Below are positions 9,797 to 19,036 of a DNA stretch of 64,000 nt, one piece after another. The notes under the pieces were generated by a model. The model saw only the letters and a list, made by a program, of their open reading frames with translations. It made no database searches and had not been told where the DNA came from. This DNA comes from Arthrobacter sp. FW306-07-I (GTDB lineage Bacteria > Actinomycetota > Actinomycetes > Actinomycetales > Micrococcaceae). Numbering within the stretch: the stretch's first letter is position 1; each line of letters starts with the position of its first letter. A program made the translations under genes and the position numbers. Where the stretch lies: the NCBI RefSeq assembly GCF_021800405.1, contig NZ_CP084550.1, positions 2,542,001-2,606,000 of the forward strand. The letters run 5' to 3'.

Positions 9797-10456
9797 CTAC
9801 CTGGTGATCGCCTGGGGCTTGATCTTGCGGGAATCAAGCACCTGGTCGATGAGGCCGTATGCCTGGGCCTCGTCGGCGGTGAGGATCTTGTCGCGTTCGA
9901 TGTCATTGTTGACCTGCTCCGACGTACGGCCGGAGTGCTGTGCCAAGGTGTCCTCAAGCCAGGAGCGCATGCGCATGACCTCGGCTGCCTGGATCTCCAG
10001 GTCGGATGCCTGCCCGCCCTGGCCGCCGGACAGCGCGGGCTGGTGGATCAGGACGCGGGCGTTGGGCAGGGCAAGCCGCTTGCCGGGGGTGCCGGCCGCG
10101 AGCAGGACTGCAGCGGCGCTGGCGGCCTGGCCCAGGCAGACAGTCTGGATCTCCGGGCGGATGTACTGCATGGTGTCGTAGATGGCCGTCATGGCCGTGA
10201 ACGAACCGCCCGGGGAGTTGATGTAGAGGGTGATGTCGCGGTCCGGGTCCGTGGACTCCAGGACCAGCAGCTGCGCCATGATGTCGTCAGCGGAAGCATC
10301 GTCCACCTGCACGCCGAGGAAGATGATGCGGTCCTCGAAGAGTTTGGTGTACGGGTCCTGGCGCTTGAAGCCATAGGGGGTGCGTTCCTCGAACTGCGGC
10401 AGTACGTAGCGGCTGGACGGAAGATTGCCGGCTGACCACCCGAAGTTGTAGTTCAT
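9797..10456 (-). CDS. clpP2: ATP-dependent Clp protease proteolytic subunit 2
   Basis: Serine protease subunit of the mixed actinobacterial ClpP1P2 tetradecamer, 219 residues. The catalytic triad is Ser113 (in QAASAAA), His138 (in ARVLIHQP) and Asp189 (in ERDK). I start at the ATG at 10456, which has an AGGAG ribosome site seven bases upstream. The open frame extends further up, but into clpP1. It lies 37 bases after clpP1, so the pair should be one operon. Confidence 0.97.
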   Translation of the reverse strand: MNYNFGWSAGNLPSSRYVLPQFEERTPYGFKRQDPYTKLFEDRIIFLGVQVDDASADDIMAQLLVLESTDPDRDITLYINSPGGSFTAMTAIYDTMQYIRPEIQTVCLGQAASAAAVLLAAGTPGKRLALPNARVLIHQPALSGGQGGQASDLEIQAAEVMRMRSWLEDTLAQHSGRTSEQVNNDIERDKILTADEAQAYGLIDQVLDSRKIKPQAITR

Positions 10457-10493
10457 TGTTTTTGCTCCTGATCGAAAGGGTTCTGGATGCCGG

Positions 10494-11144
10494 TTAGCTC
10501 TGGGAGGCGGATTCGCCGGAGGAACCGTTCGAGGTTCCGCCGCCGCCTGACACGGAGCCGGCGTGCGCGGCGATCTTGTCGAAGAAGCCGTACTCGAGGG
10601 CCTCGGTGGCGGTGAACCACTTGTCGCGGTCGTTGTCCTTGAGGATGGTTTCAACGGTCTGGCCGGTCTGCTCAGCGGTCAGTTCCGCCATGACCTTCTT
10701 CATGTGCAGGATGAGCTCGGCCTGGATCTTGATGTCCGAAGCCGTGCCGCCGATGCCACCGGAGGGCTGGTGCATCAGGACGCGGGCGTTGGGGGTGGCG
10801 TAGCGCTTGCCCTTGGTGCCCGAGGAGAGCAGGAACTGGCCCATGGACGCGGCCAGGCCGGTGGCGACGGTGACGACGTCGTTGGGGATGAACTGCATCG
10901 TGTCGTAAATGGCCATGCCTGCCGTGACGGAGCCGCCGGGCGAGTTGATGTAGAGGTAGATGTCCTTTTCCGGGTTCTCGGCCGAGAGCAGGAGCAGCTG
11001 CGAGCAGATCGCGTTGGCGTTGTCGTCACGCACCTCCGAGCCCAGCCAGATGATCCGCTCCTTGAGAAGGCGGTTGTAAATGTAGTTGTCCTGGGCTGCA
11101 GGATCGACGGTCGCCATCCGGGGGGCCTCTGAGTGCTGTGACAT
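10494..11144 (-). CDS. clpP1: ATP-dependent Clp protease proteolytic subunit 1
   Basis: First gene of the clpP1-clpP2 operon, 216 residues. The catalytic triad is Ser100 (in GLAASMGQ), His125 (in ARVLMHQP) and Asp174 (in DRDKWF). The C-terminal tail is glycine/serine rich. A GAGAGGT ribosome site precedes the ATG. A ClgR-type operator lies about 100 bases upstream, which suggests induction by misfolded protein stress together with other Clp genes. Confidence 0.97.
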   Translation of the reverse strand: MSQHSEAPRMATVDPAAQDNYIYNRLLKERIIWLGSEVRDDNANAICSQLLLLSAENPEKDIYLYINSPGGSVTAGMAIYDTMQFIPNDVVTVATGLAASMGQFLLSSGTKGKRYATPNARVLMHQPSGGIGGTASDIKIQAELILHMKKVMAELTAEQTGQTVETILKDNDRDKWFTATEALEYGFFDKIAAHAGSVSGGGGTSNGSSGESASQS

Positions 11145-11239
11145 GTTTACTTACCTCTCACTGGTGACGGTGACATCACTGAAAATCACTACTTGGACAC
11201 TAACCGGTTTCCCCGGTGTTTTGTTCGCGCACCGACGGC

Positions 11240-11257
11240 TGTTCGCTGACGGCGCAC
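11240..11257. promoter_or_regulatory. ClgR-type operator upstream of clpP1
   Basis: The sequence TGTTCGCTGACGGCGCAC matches the Streptomyces ClgR motif GTTCGC-N5-GCG exactly, and the corynebacterial consensus at all but one position. It sits in the clpP1 promoter region, where ClgR is known to activate clpP1P2 in actinobacteria. The regulator gene is not in this window. Confidence 0.8.
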
Positions 11258-11298
11258 GATCGTCGAATCCGCAGTGTGTTGTTACAGCTCCAACGCGA

Positions 11299-11331
11299 AC
11301 GGCCCCCGGATCGGAACGATCCAGGGGCCGT
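11299..11331 (-). terminator. Terminator hairpin after tig
   Basis: ACGGCCCC (11299-11306) pairs with GGGGCCGT (11324-11331), and GGATCG pairs with CGATCC inside, around a GAA loop. It lies 20 bases past the tig stop. Confidence 0.8.
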
Positions 11332-11350
11332 GCTGCGGGTCCGGTGAGGA

Positions 11351-12751
11351 CTAGGCCTTGGCCTCTGCGGTGGCGTCCTCAGCTTCGACAGCCTCGGTCT
11401 CAGCGGCGTCAGCTTCGATGGCGTCAGCGTCGGCTGCATCGGCTGCGGGAACTTCCTCGCCGCCGGGGCGGACGAAGTCGCTCAGGTCCACTGCCTTGCC
11501 CTCGGTGTCGGTCACCGTGGCCTGGCCGAGGACGACGGCCAGCGCCTTGCGGCGGCGAACCTCGGAGACCATCATGGGCACCTGGCCGCTCTGATCGATG
11601 ATCTGGGCGAACTGGTTGGGGTCCATGCCGTACTGGCTGGCGGTGGTGACGATGTAGTCGATCAGCTCGTTCTGGCTGACGTTGACTTCTTCCTTCTCCG
11701 CGATGGCGTCGAGGATGATTTCGTTCTGGAAGGCGCGGGCCGTGTTGGCGCGGACCTCTTCGCGGTGCTCCTCGGTGTCGTGCTCGCCGTCTCCGTGGCC
11801 GTTGCCCTCCTGGAAGTGCGCTTCGAGCTGCTCTTCGACGACGGAATCCGGAACGGGAACCTCAACGAGCTCCACCAGCTTGTCCAGGACCTTGTCGCGG
11901 GCCTCAACGCCCTGCTCCACGATCTTGGAGTCAGCAGCCTGCTTGGCGAGGTCTTCGCGCAGCTCGGCGAGGGTGTCGAACTCGGAAGCCAGCTGGGCGA
12001 AGTCATCGTTCGCCTCGGGCAGTTCGCGTTCCTTGACGGCCTTGACCACTACCTTGACCTGGGCTGCTTCGCCGGCGTGGTCGCCGCCCACCAGCGTGGT
12101 GTCAAAGATGGCGTCCTCATCGGCGCTCAGGCCGGTAACGGCCTCGTCCATGCCCTCGAGCATGGTGCCGGCGCCAACCTGGTAGGACAGGCCGGCAGCG
12201 GAGTCGACCTCTTCGCCGTCGATGGTGGCGGTGATGTCGATGGTGAGGAAGTCGCCGTCAGCAGCGGGGCGGTCGACGGACTTCAGGGTGCCGAAGCGGC
12301 CGCGAAGTTCGTCGAGGGCCTTGTCCACGTCGGCTTCGGAGGATTCGGCAGCCGCAACCTGGACCTCGATGCCGGAGTAGTCCGGGAGTTCGATTTCGGG
12401 GCGGACGTCAACCTCGGCGGCGAACTTCAGGCCGCCGTCGGTTGCTGAGGGATCGGGCACCTCGGTGATCTCCACCTCGGGACGGCTCAGGGGACGGATG
12501 CCGGACTCCTGCACGGCAGCCTGGTACCAGCCGTTAAGGCCCTCGTTAATCGCGGTCTCCAGGACGTAGCCGCGGCCGACGCGCTGGTCGATAAGCTTGG
12601 CGGGAACCTTGCCCTTGCGGAACCCGGGGACCTGGATCTGCGAGGCAACAGTCTTGTAGGCCGAGTCGATGCTGGGCTTCAGTTCCTCAAAGGGGACCTC
12701 AACATTGAGCTTGACCCGCGTGGGGGTGAGGTTCTCGACAGCGCTCTTCAC
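11351..12751 (-). CDS. tig: Trigger factor (ribosome-associated chaperone and PPIase)
   Basis: A 466-residue trigger factor. The N-terminal ribosome-binding domain contains the signature [12 protein letters not shown] at residues about 44-55. The FKBP-type PPIase domain follows in the middle, then the C-terminal helical chaperone domain. Compared with E. coli (432 residues) it has a low-complexity acidic/alanine-rich tail of about 35 residues, a common actinobacterial feature. It precedes clpP1P2 on the same strand but is separated from it by a hairpin and the ClgR-box promoter region. Confidence 0.97.
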   Translation of the reverse strand: MKSAVENLTPTRVKLNVEVPFEELKPSIDSAYKTVASQIQVPGFRKGKVPAKLIDQRVGRGYVLETAINEGLNGWYQAAVQESGIRPLSRPEVEITEVPDPSATDGGLKFAAEVDVRPEIELPDYSGIEVQVAAAESSEADVDKALDELRGRFGTLKSVDRPAADGDFLTIDITATIDGEEVDSAAGLSYQVGAGTMLEGMDEAVTGLSADEDAIFDTTLVGGDHAGEAAQVKVVVKAVKERELPEANDDFAQLASEFDTLAELREDLAKQAADSKIVEQGVEARDKVLDKLVELVEVPVPDSVVEEQLEAHFQEGNGHGDGEHDTEEHREEVRANTARAFQNEIILDAIAEKEEVNVSQNELIDYIVTTASQYGMDPNQFAQIIDQSGQVPMMVSEVRRRKALAVVLGQATVTDTEGKAVDLSDFVRPGGEEVPAADAADADAIEADAAETEAVEAEDATAEAKA

Positions 12752-12830
12752 GGTCTAAGTACTCCTGGGTTGTGGGATGGGTTTCTGCAAACGCATTGGA
12801 TGTCCAGGCCGACTGGTCCTGGCCGCAGAG

Positions 12831-12905
12831 TCGGGGTGACAGGATTTGAACCTGCGACTTCCTGCTCCCAAAGCAGGCGCTCTAGCCAAGCTGAGCTACA
12901 CCCCG
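12831..12905 (-). tRNA. tRNA-Pro(TGG)
   Basis: Full cloverleaf on the minus strand. The acceptor stem CGGGGTG pairs with CACCCCG, and the anticodon stem CCTGC/GCAGG encloses loop TTTGGGA with anticodon TGG. The 3' CCA is not encoded. Confidence 0.96.
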
Positions 12906-12951
12906 TAAGTGCACAGGCAAGTCTACGGTGATACGCGTCGGGATTGCACAT

Positions 12952-12981
12952 TTGACACGTAGGCCATGGATTAGGTTTAGT
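12952..12981 (+). promoter_or_regulatory. Putative promoter of tRNA-Gly
   Basis: A perfect -35 hexamer TTGACA (12952-12957) is followed after 18 bases by TTTAGT (12976-12981). Initiation near 12988 would leave a leader of about 50 bases before the tRNA. Confidence 0.55.
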
Positions 12982-13036
12982 TGTATCCGGCTTGAACAGC
13001 CAGCCCGGAGTTTCCGCGAAAAACGGATCTTCCTTC

Positions 13037-13110
13037 GGGGACGTAGCTTAATGGTAAAGCCTCAGTCTTCCAAACTGATTACGCGGGTTCGATTCCCGTC
13101 GTCCCCTCCA
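13037..13110 (+). tRNA. tRNA-Gly(TCC)
   Basis: The acceptor stem GGGGACG pairs with CGTCCCC. The anticodon loop CTTCCAA gives TCC. The 3' CCA is encoded at 13108-13110. Confidence 0.96.
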
Positions 13111-13112
13111 CA

Positions 13113-13142
13113 AAAGGGACCCCTCTGCAGAGGGGTCCCTTT
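13113..13142 (+). terminator. Intrinsic terminator of tRNA-Gly
   Basis: A palindrome centred on CTGCAG (13113-13127 against 13128-13142) begins three bases after the CCA end and is followed by GGTTTT. This is a strong terminator for the tRNA transcript. Confidence 0.88.
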
Positions 13143-13265
13143 GGTTTTAAGCCGTGTCGCGAACCGTCGTGGGGCATTTTGACGGCGCATCAGCAGTAAT
13201 TCCCGACGGCGGGAAGCGTGTCCGTGCCAAAGTGCCCCGCGAAGGCGCGGCCCAGGCAGGCTGCC

Positions 13266-14219
13266 CTACTCCTGCGGCTGCTGGCAGAACGGGCACCAGT
13301 AGAGGTTCCGTCCGGCCAGCTCGGCAATCAGCACGACAGTGCGGCACACCCGGCACGGCAGGCCCTGCCGCTTGTAGACGAAATGGACGTCGTCACCGTG
13401 CGGGAAGCCGGCGCTCTTGGCCGGCACGGGCACGCCCGCCGCGGCGGCCTTGGCTGCGGTGGTGCCATCGAGCCTCCAGTACTTGGGCGGGGTGGTGATG
13501 ATCCGCCCGTCCGCCACCCCGTCGGTCATGACGGCGACGATGTCCCGCCAGAGCTTCCGGGCGTCGCCGTCCGGCAGCGCGCTTCCGGGGAGCCACGGGT
13601 CCAGGCGGCGGCGGAACAGGACTTCCGCCCGGTAGACGTTCCCGACGCCGGCAATCACCTTCTGGTCCATGAGCAGGGCTGCGAGCGGGGTCTTCCTGGA
13701 ACGAAGCTTCGCGGCGAACCGGCCGGCGTCACCGCGCAGGTTCCGCAACGGGTCGGGCCCCAGCCGTGCCAGCACCGCATCCGCTTCCGCTGCGGTGATG
13801 GTTTCACAGGTGGTGGCACCGCGAAGGTCCGCCCAGCCGTGCCTTCCGGCGAGCCTGACGCGCACCGCCCCAACGGGCGGCCCGGCGTAAGGTGCGCTGC
13901 CGTCGTCGTCCGGGTCCCCGAAGGCCTCCTGCTCCCCTACCCGCCTGGGGGCGCCGATGCTGGAGGCACCGGTGAAGGTGCTGTCGCCGCCGAAGCTCCA
14001 GGCGCCGTACAGTCCCAGGTGGACGTGCAGCACCAGCGAGTTGTCGAAATGCAGGAACAGGTGCTTGCCGTGTGCCTCGGCGGCGACCATGGTGCGGCCG
14101 TCCAGCAGCGCCGCTCCCCCGCTGAACCTGCCCTGCGGACTGGACACGGCCAGGGCCTCGCCGGTGAAGACATCACCGAACTGCCGGGCGAGCCTGCGGA
14201 CGGAATGGCCTTCAGGCAC
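13266..14219 (-). CDS. nei: Fpg/Nei family DNA glycosylase (endonuclease VIII-like)
   Basis: Base-excision repair glycosylase/AP lyase of 317 residues. After removal of Met the catalytic Pro1-Glu2 pair is exposed (MPEGHS). A conserved Lys52 lies in AHGKHLFLHF, and the C-terminal zinc finger has two CxxC pairs (CRVC and CPFC). It resembles M. tuberculosis Nei1 (Rv2464c), which also sits between tig and rpiB. The start is GTG at 14219, sharing one base with the rpiB stop (TAGTG), so the two are translationally coupled. Confidence 0.92.
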   Translation of the reverse strand: MPEGHSVRRLARQFGDVFTGEALAVSSPQGRFSGGAALLDGRTMVAAEAHGKHLFLHFDNSLVLHVHLGLYGAWSFGGDSTFTGASSIGAPRRVGEQEAFGDPDDDGSAPYAGPPVGAVRVRLAGRHGWADLRGATTCETITAAEADAVLARLGPDPLRNLRGDAGRFAAKLRSRKTPLAALLMDQKVIAGVGNVYRAEVLFRRRLDPWLPGSALPDGDARKLWRDIVAVMTDGVADGRIITTPPKYWRLDGTTAAKAAAAGVPVPAKSAGFPHGDDVHFVYKRQGLPCRVCRTVVLIAELAGRNLYWCPFCQQPQE

Positions 14220-14713
14220 TACTCGATGACCTCGCCGGTTGCCTCGAACACTGCGATCTTTTCGATCCTGCGGATGTGGCGTTCATCGTTGCTGAACGGT
14301 TCGGCCAGGAATGCCTCGACCAGTTCGGTGGCTTCTTCCACCGTGTGCTGGCGGCCGCCCAGGGCCACCACGTTGGCATCGTTGTGCTCGCGGGCCAGGG
14401 TTGCAGTGGAGAGGTTCCAGGCGAGGGCGGCGCGGATGCCCCTGACCTTGTTGGCGGCAATCTGTTCGCCGTTGCCGGAGCCGCCCAGCACGATGCCCAG
14501 GGCGTGGATGCCGGCCTCCCGGTCCGCTACTACGGCAAGGGCCGCGTTGATGCAGAAGGACGGGTAGTCGTCCTGGGCGTCGTAGACCTTGGGCCCGTGG
14601 TCCACCACCTCGTACCCCTTCCCGGTCAGGTGGGACACCAGGTGGGCGCTGAGCTCCATGCCTGCGTGGTCGGTGGCAATGTGGACCCGCGGGAAGGCAG
14701 GGGTTGTGGTCAC
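14219..14713 (-). CDS. rpiB: Ribose-5-phosphate isomerase B
   Basis: Interconverts ribose 5-phosphate and ribulose 5-phosphate in the pentose phosphate pathway, 164 residues. The phosphate-binding start is ATDHAGMEL. The catalytic loop reads GGSGNGEQIAANK with Glu83 where E. coli RpiB has a cysteine, the mycobacterial-type arrangement. GTG start at 14713. It overlaps nei by one base and follows the DUF1648 membrane protein at 86 bases. Confidence 0.95.
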   Translation of the reverse strand: MTTTPAFPRVHIATDHAGMELSAHLVSHLTGKGYEVVDHGPKVYDAQDDYPSFCINAALAVVADREAGIHALGIVLGGSGNGEQIAANKVRGIRAALAWNLSTATLAREHNDANVVALGGRQHTVEEATELVEAFLAEPFSNDERHIRRIEKIAVFEATGEVIE

Positions 14714-14799
14714 GTGCTAAGTCCGTTCATTTCGTGGGGCTGGCAGGCCGCCGGTGGAGGCCGGAACGACACCGATAAGGATACTCGGACTGCCGCGGG

Positions 14800-15819
14800 T
14801 CAGGTCCCGGGGCGTCCGGTGGCGGGTGGCGTGCTTCCGCCGCGCCGGGCCCGGGCGGCCACCCGGGTGAGGACTTCGGCCAGCCGCGCGGCCGAGGCCT
14901 GGCTGCCACCGCTGACGGCGACGCGCTGGCCGTCGGTCTTGCTGACGACGACGGCGGGCCCGCTGCTGACCAGCATGGCCGCGGTTCCGCCGTGGTGCCG
15001 GTAGCCCCACCCGCCGTAATCGGCGGCCTTGACGTCCGCGGCGCTGGCATCCGCAATGGCGCCGGCCGGCACGTCCATGACCGGGACGAGCCCGGCCAGC
15101 ATGACCTTCAGCCCTCGGCGGTCTGCCCGGACGCGGGCGAAGAGGAACGCGGCGCCGATGACGGCCAGGACCACCAGGAGGATCCCCAGCCACGGCACCA
15201 CCACCGCAATCAGGGCTGCCGGGAACAGGGAAGCGATGGCGATCATCACGAAGACTGAACTCTTGGCATGCACCCAGAGCCTGATGCTGTCCCGGGCAAG
15301 GTCTGGATCCAGTTCCCTGGCGATGGCTATCTGCAGTGCGCGGTCGTCATCGGGAGACCATTGCCGGTCGGCCTTGTACACCATGCCCATGGCCACGCCG
15401 AGCGAGACTGCGGCACCGCTGCCGAGGGCGAGGACCGTCATGTCCACGTGCGACTGCCGGGCGTCGGCCAGCCCGGTTTGGCCAATTAAGCCTGCGGCAA
15501 GGGCGGAGGTCATAAAGAGGCTGAGGAAAAGCCCTGCCCCCATCATGATCCGGCGCATCATGACCGGCCGGCCAAGGGGTACTGCCTGCAGCAGGACCAG
15601 CCAGCCTGCCACGACGATTCCCGCCGCACCAACCCCTACGTAGGCGCCGAACGGCGCAAAGGCGGCACCGCCGTCGTCCGTCCACTGGATGGCGAGTGGA
15701 TCCGGAAGGTCCGGACGCAGCAGGAACGCGCAGTAGACGAAGGCGGCGGCCAGCACGACGGGGAACCCGACAGCGAAACGCATTGCCTTGGTATCCACCG
15801 AATCCAGCAGCTTTCCCAT
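14800..15819 (-). CDS. DUF1648-like multi-pass membrane protein
   Basis: A 339-residue membrane protein. Hydrophobic segments include FAVGFPVVLAAAFVYCAFLL (about residues 15-34), GVGAAGIVVAGWLVLL, MGAGLFLSLFMTSALAA, a fourth near ALGSGAAVSLGVAMG and a pair around ASLFPAALIAVVVPWLGILL. A soluble C-terminal domain follows. The first segment, followed by LPDPLAIQW, resembles DUF1648, a domain seen in sdpI-like membrane proteins. The function is unknown. I start at ATG 15819, directly before the hydrophobic N-terminus. Confidence 0.75.
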   Translation of the reverse strand: MGKLLDSVDTKAMRFAVGFPVVLAAAFVYCAFLLRPDLPDPLAIQWTDDGGAAFAPFGAYVGVGAAGIVVAGWLVLLQAVPLGRPVMMRRIMMGAGLFLSLFMTSALAAGLIGQTGLADARQSHVDMTVLALGSGAAVSLGVAMGMVYKADRQWSPDDDRALQIAIARELDPDLARDSIRLWVHAKSSVFVMIAIASLFPAALIAVVVPWLGILLVVLAVIGAAFLFARVRADRRGLKVMLAGLVPVMDVPAGAIADASAADVKAADYGGWGYRHHGGTAAMLVSSGPAVVVSKTDGQRVAVSGGSQASAARLAEVLTRVAARARRGGSTPPATGRPGT

Positions 15820-15983
15820 GTATTTAACGCTACCCCTGGGGCCGCCCCGCCAATCGCCGGACCCTGCGGGGAGCACGCTGTGACCTGCGCAACTTGCCAA
15901 GGCCTGCAGGGATGGAAGAATGCATCACAGTGCCGGAACCGGGACCACCGGCCGGCAGCCGAAACTTCTCTGGAGGACCTCCT

Positions 15984-18566
15984 TTGCCAGGCATGAACCT
16001 GACCCGCGCCGAAGCCCGTGAGCGCGCCGATCTGATCACCGTCGAGTCCTACGATGTCAGCCTCGACCTGACCCGCGGCGGCGAGGTCTTTGGCAGCACC
16101 ACCACCGTGAGATTCACGGCGGCGCCGGGGTCATCCAGTTTCATCGACGCCATTACCCGCACAGTGCACGGCGTGACCTTGAACGGCCGCAGCCTTGATC
16201 CGGCCACCGTCTCAGATGGCGTACGCATCCAGTTGCCGGACCTGGCGGAGCAGAACGAACTGACCGTTGTGGCCGATATGCCGTACATGAATACCGGGGA
16301 AGGTTTGCACCGGTTCGTGGACCCGGTGGACAACGAGGTCTACCTGTACACGCAGTTCGAGGTTCCCGACTCCCGCCGGATGTTCGCCGTCTTCGAGCAG
16401 CCGGATCTGAAGGCAACCTTCGCCTTCACGGTCGCGGCACCGTCGCACTGGGACGTCATCTCCAACTCCCCCACGCCTTCTCCGGCGGAAGCCGCGCCGG
16501 CCGAGGACGGCTCGGCAAGATCCGTGTGGACGTTCGCCCCGACGCCCCGGCTGTCCTCCTACGTCACGGCCCTGATTGCCGGCCCCTACCAGGCCGTCCG
16601 CAGTGAGGTCACCAGCTCCGACGGCCGCGTGATCCCGCTCGGCGTCTTTGCCCGGAAATCACTGATGCAGTACCTGGATGCGGACAACATCTTCGAACTC
16701 ACCCGCCAGGGCTTCGGGTTCTTCGAGGCCCAGTTCGGCTGCCCGTACCCGTTCGAGAAGTACGACCAGCTGTTCGTTCCGGAGTTCAATGCCGGCGCCA
16801 TGGAGAATGCCGGCGCCGTGACCATCCTGGAAGGCTACGTCTTCCGCAGCAAGGTCACCGGCGCCCAGATCGAGCGGCGGGCCATCACGGTCCTGCACGA
16901 ACTGGCCCACATGTGGTTCGGCGACCTGGTGACTATGCGCTGGTGGAACGACCTGTGGCTCAACGAGTCCTTCGCCGAGTACATGTCCCACCTGGCGGCG
17001 GTGGAAGCCACGTCCTTCACCAGCGCCTGGACCACGTTCGCGTCGGTGGAGAAGTCCTGGGCCTACCGGCAGGACCAGCTCCCCACCACGCACCCGATCT
17101 TCGCCGAAATCAACGACCTGCAGGACGTTGAGGTCAACTTCGACGGCATCACCTACGCCAAGGGTGCCTCGGTGCTCCGGCAGCTGGTGGCCTGGGTGGG
17201 GCCCGAACAGTTCATGGCCGGTGTCCGTGAGTACTTCGCCAAGCACTCCTGGCACAACACCGAACTCCAGGACCTGCTGGTGGAATTGGAAAAGGCCAGC
17301 GGCCGCGACCTGGATGACTGGGGCCGGCAGTGGCTGGAGACCGCAGGCGTCAACACCCTGGCCCCCGAGCTGGATGTGGACCCGGACGGGAAGCTGCGCT
17401 CCTTCGCGGTCCTGCAGTCCGCGGTGCCCGAGTGGCCCACGCTCCGCCCGCACCGCCTGGCCGTAGGGTTCTACAACCTGAACGGCGCCGGCAAGCTGGA
17501 GCGGGTGCACCGCGAGGAGCTGGATGTCGACGGCGAACGTACTGAAGTGCCGGCGCTGGCCGGCCTTGCCCAGCCGGACCTGATCCTCATCAACGACGAC
17601 GACCTCGCTTATGCCAAGGTGCGGCTGGATCCCAAATCGCTGGCCACCGCCACCGCCCACCTCAAGGACTTCGCCGGAAGCCTGCCCCGGACCCTGGTCT
17701 GGAACTCGGCGTGGGACGCTGCCCGGGACGGCGAGACGCCGGCCCGGAAGTACGTGGAACTGATCCTGGCCAACGTGGCCGCAGAGACCGACTCGTCCGT
17801 GATCCTGGTCCAGCTCCGCCAGCTCGCCACCACCCTGAACTTCTATGTGGCGGAAGAGCACCGCGAGGCCACGACAGTGGCGGCGGCGGACCGGCTGTGG
17901 GACCTGGCTGCGGAGGTTCCGGCGGGCTCCGACGGACAGCTGCAGTTCATCAAGGCCTTTGCCCTCCTGGCGCGCAGCGGGTCCCAGTTGGACCGGGTGG
18001 CCGGCCTGCTGGATGGGTCGGTGGCTTTGGCGGGACTGAGCCTGGACCAGGACCTCCGGTGGGAACTGGTGGCCTCGCTGGTGGCGGGTGGCCGGATGGG
18101 GCAGGACGGCATCGACGCGGAACTGCAGCGGGACAACACCTCCAGCGGACAGAATGCGGCCGCCCTGGCCAAGGCTGCCATCCCCACCCCGGAGGCGAAG
18201 GCCGCGGCCTGGGAGTCCATCGTGGTCAAGGGCGAACTGTCCAACGCGCTGCAGGGATCGGCGGTGACCGGCTTCATGCGGGTGCTGGACCGCTCGCTGC
18301 TGGAGCCGTACTCCGAAAAGTATTTCGCGGCTGTGCCGGGCATCGTGGCAACCCGCACCCACGCACTGGCCCAGCAGATCGTCGTCGGGCTCTACCCGGC
18401 GCTGCTGACCACCCAGGCCACCATCGACCGGACCGACGGCTTCCTGGCGTCGCTGCCGGCTGAAAGCGCCGCGCTGCGCCGCATGATGCTGGAAAACCGC
18501 GACGGCGTTGCCCGCGCCCTGCGTGCACGCGCCGCCGACGTGGTGGCGGACGGCAGCCTGCAGTGA
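15984..18566 (+). CDS. pepN: Aminopeptidase N (M1 zinc metalloprotease)
   Basis: Cytosolic M1 aminopeptidase of 860 residues. The substrate-recognition motif GAMENAG lies near residue 270. The zinc site is HELAH at 305-309, with the third ligand Glu328 in LNESFAEY. The start is inferred as TTG at 15984, seven bases after GGAGG (15972-15976). It gives MPGMNLTR, matching the usual actinobacterial N-terminus MPGxNLTR; the ATG at 15993 is too far from the ribosome site. The stop overlaps the OsmC start by four bases (GTGA). Confidence 0.95.
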   Translation: MPGMNLTRAEARERADLITVESYDVSLDLTRGGEVFGSTTTVRFTAAPGSSSFIDAITRTVHGVTLNGRSLDPATVSDGVRIQLPDLAEQNELTVVADMPYMNTGEGLHRFVDPVDNEVYLYTQFEVPDSRRMFAVFEQPDLKATFAFTVAAPSHWDVISNSPTPSPAEAAPAEDGSARSVWTFAPTPRLSSYVTALIAGPYQAVRSEVTSSDGRVIPLGVFARKSLMQYLDADNIFELTRQGFGFFEAQFGCPYPFEKYDQLFVPEFNAGAMENAGAVTILEGYVFRSKVTGAQIERRAITVLHELAHMWFGDLVTMRWWNDLWLNESFAEYMSHLAAVEATSFTSAWTTFASVEKSWAYRQDQLPTTHPIFAEINDLQDVEVNFDGITYAKGASVLRQLVAWVGPEQFMAGVREYFAKHSWHNTELQDLLVELEKASGRDLDDWGRQWLETAGVNTLAPELDVDPDGKLRSFAVLQSAVPEWPTLRPHRLAVGFYNLNGAGKLERVHREELDVDGERTEVPALAGLAQPDLILINDDDLAYAKVRLDPKSLATATAHLKDFAGSLPRTLVWNSAWDAARDGETPARKYVELILANVAAETDSSVILVQLRQLATTLNFYVAEEHREATTVAAADRLWDLAAEVPAGSDGQLQFIKAFALLARSGSQLDRVAGLLDGSVALAGLSLDQDLRWELVASLVAGGRMGQDGIDAELQRDNTSSGQNAAALAKAAIPTPEAKAAAWESIVVKGELSNALQGSAVTGFMRVLDRSLLEPYSEKYFAAVPGIVATRTHALAQQIVVGLYPALLTTQATIDRTDGFLASLPAESAALRRMMLENRDGVARALRARAADVVADGSLQ

Positions 18567-19036
18567 GCCTCGATGAACACCGCTACTCCCTGACAGTCCA
18601 GTGGACCGGCAACCGTGGGGACGGCACTTCGTCCTACCGGAGCTACTCGCGCGACCACGATGTGCTCATTCCGGGCCTGCCGCCCCTGAAGGGCTCGGCG
18701 GATCCCACGTTCCATGGGGACCGGGAACGGTACAACCCGGAGCAACTGCTCCTGGCCGCGCTGGCCCAGTGCCACATGCTGTCCTACCTGCACGTGGCCG
18801 TAAAGCACGGTGTGGTGGTCACGGACTACCGGGACGAGGCAACCGGGCTGATGCGGCTGAACCGGGACGGCAGCGGCCAGTTCGAGCGGGTTGTCCTGCA
18901 TCCGCAGGTGACGGTGGCCGACGCCGCGCAGGCCGAACTGGCGGCGTCGCTGCACCACGAGGCCAACCAGGTTTGCTTCATCGCCCGCAGTGTGAACTTT
19001 CCGGTGGAGCACCAGCCGGAGACGGTGGCGGGCTAG
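18563..19036 (+). CDS. OsmC family peroxide-detoxification protein
   Basis: A 157-residue OsmC/Ohr-superfamily protein. Two reactive cysteines are visible, one in ALAQCHML and one in NQVCFIARS, the spacing expected for thiol-dependent hydroperoxide reduction. GTG start within the pepN stop (GTGA), so it is translationally coupled to pepN. Its stop overlaps the stop of the convergent epimerase-like gene by four bases. Confidence 0.9.
   Translation: MSLDEHRYSLTVQWTGNRGDGTSSYRSYSRDHDVLIPGLPPLKGSADPTFHGDRERYNPEQLLLAALAQCHMLSYLHVAVKHGVVVTDYRDEATGLMRLNRDGSGQFERVVLHPQVTVADAAQAELAASLHHEANQVCFIARSVNFPVEHQPETVAG

Noticed and set aside
13171..13238. Long-range inverted repeat GGGGCATTTTG / CAAAGTGCCCC between tRNA-Gly terminator and nei
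   Set aside because: The arms are 46 bases apart with one mismatch. It may help terminate nei, but the evidence is too weak to list as a terminator.
16659..18362. 567-codon minus-strand frame opposite pepN
   Set aside because: Antisense of a well-supported aminopeptidase; no motifs.
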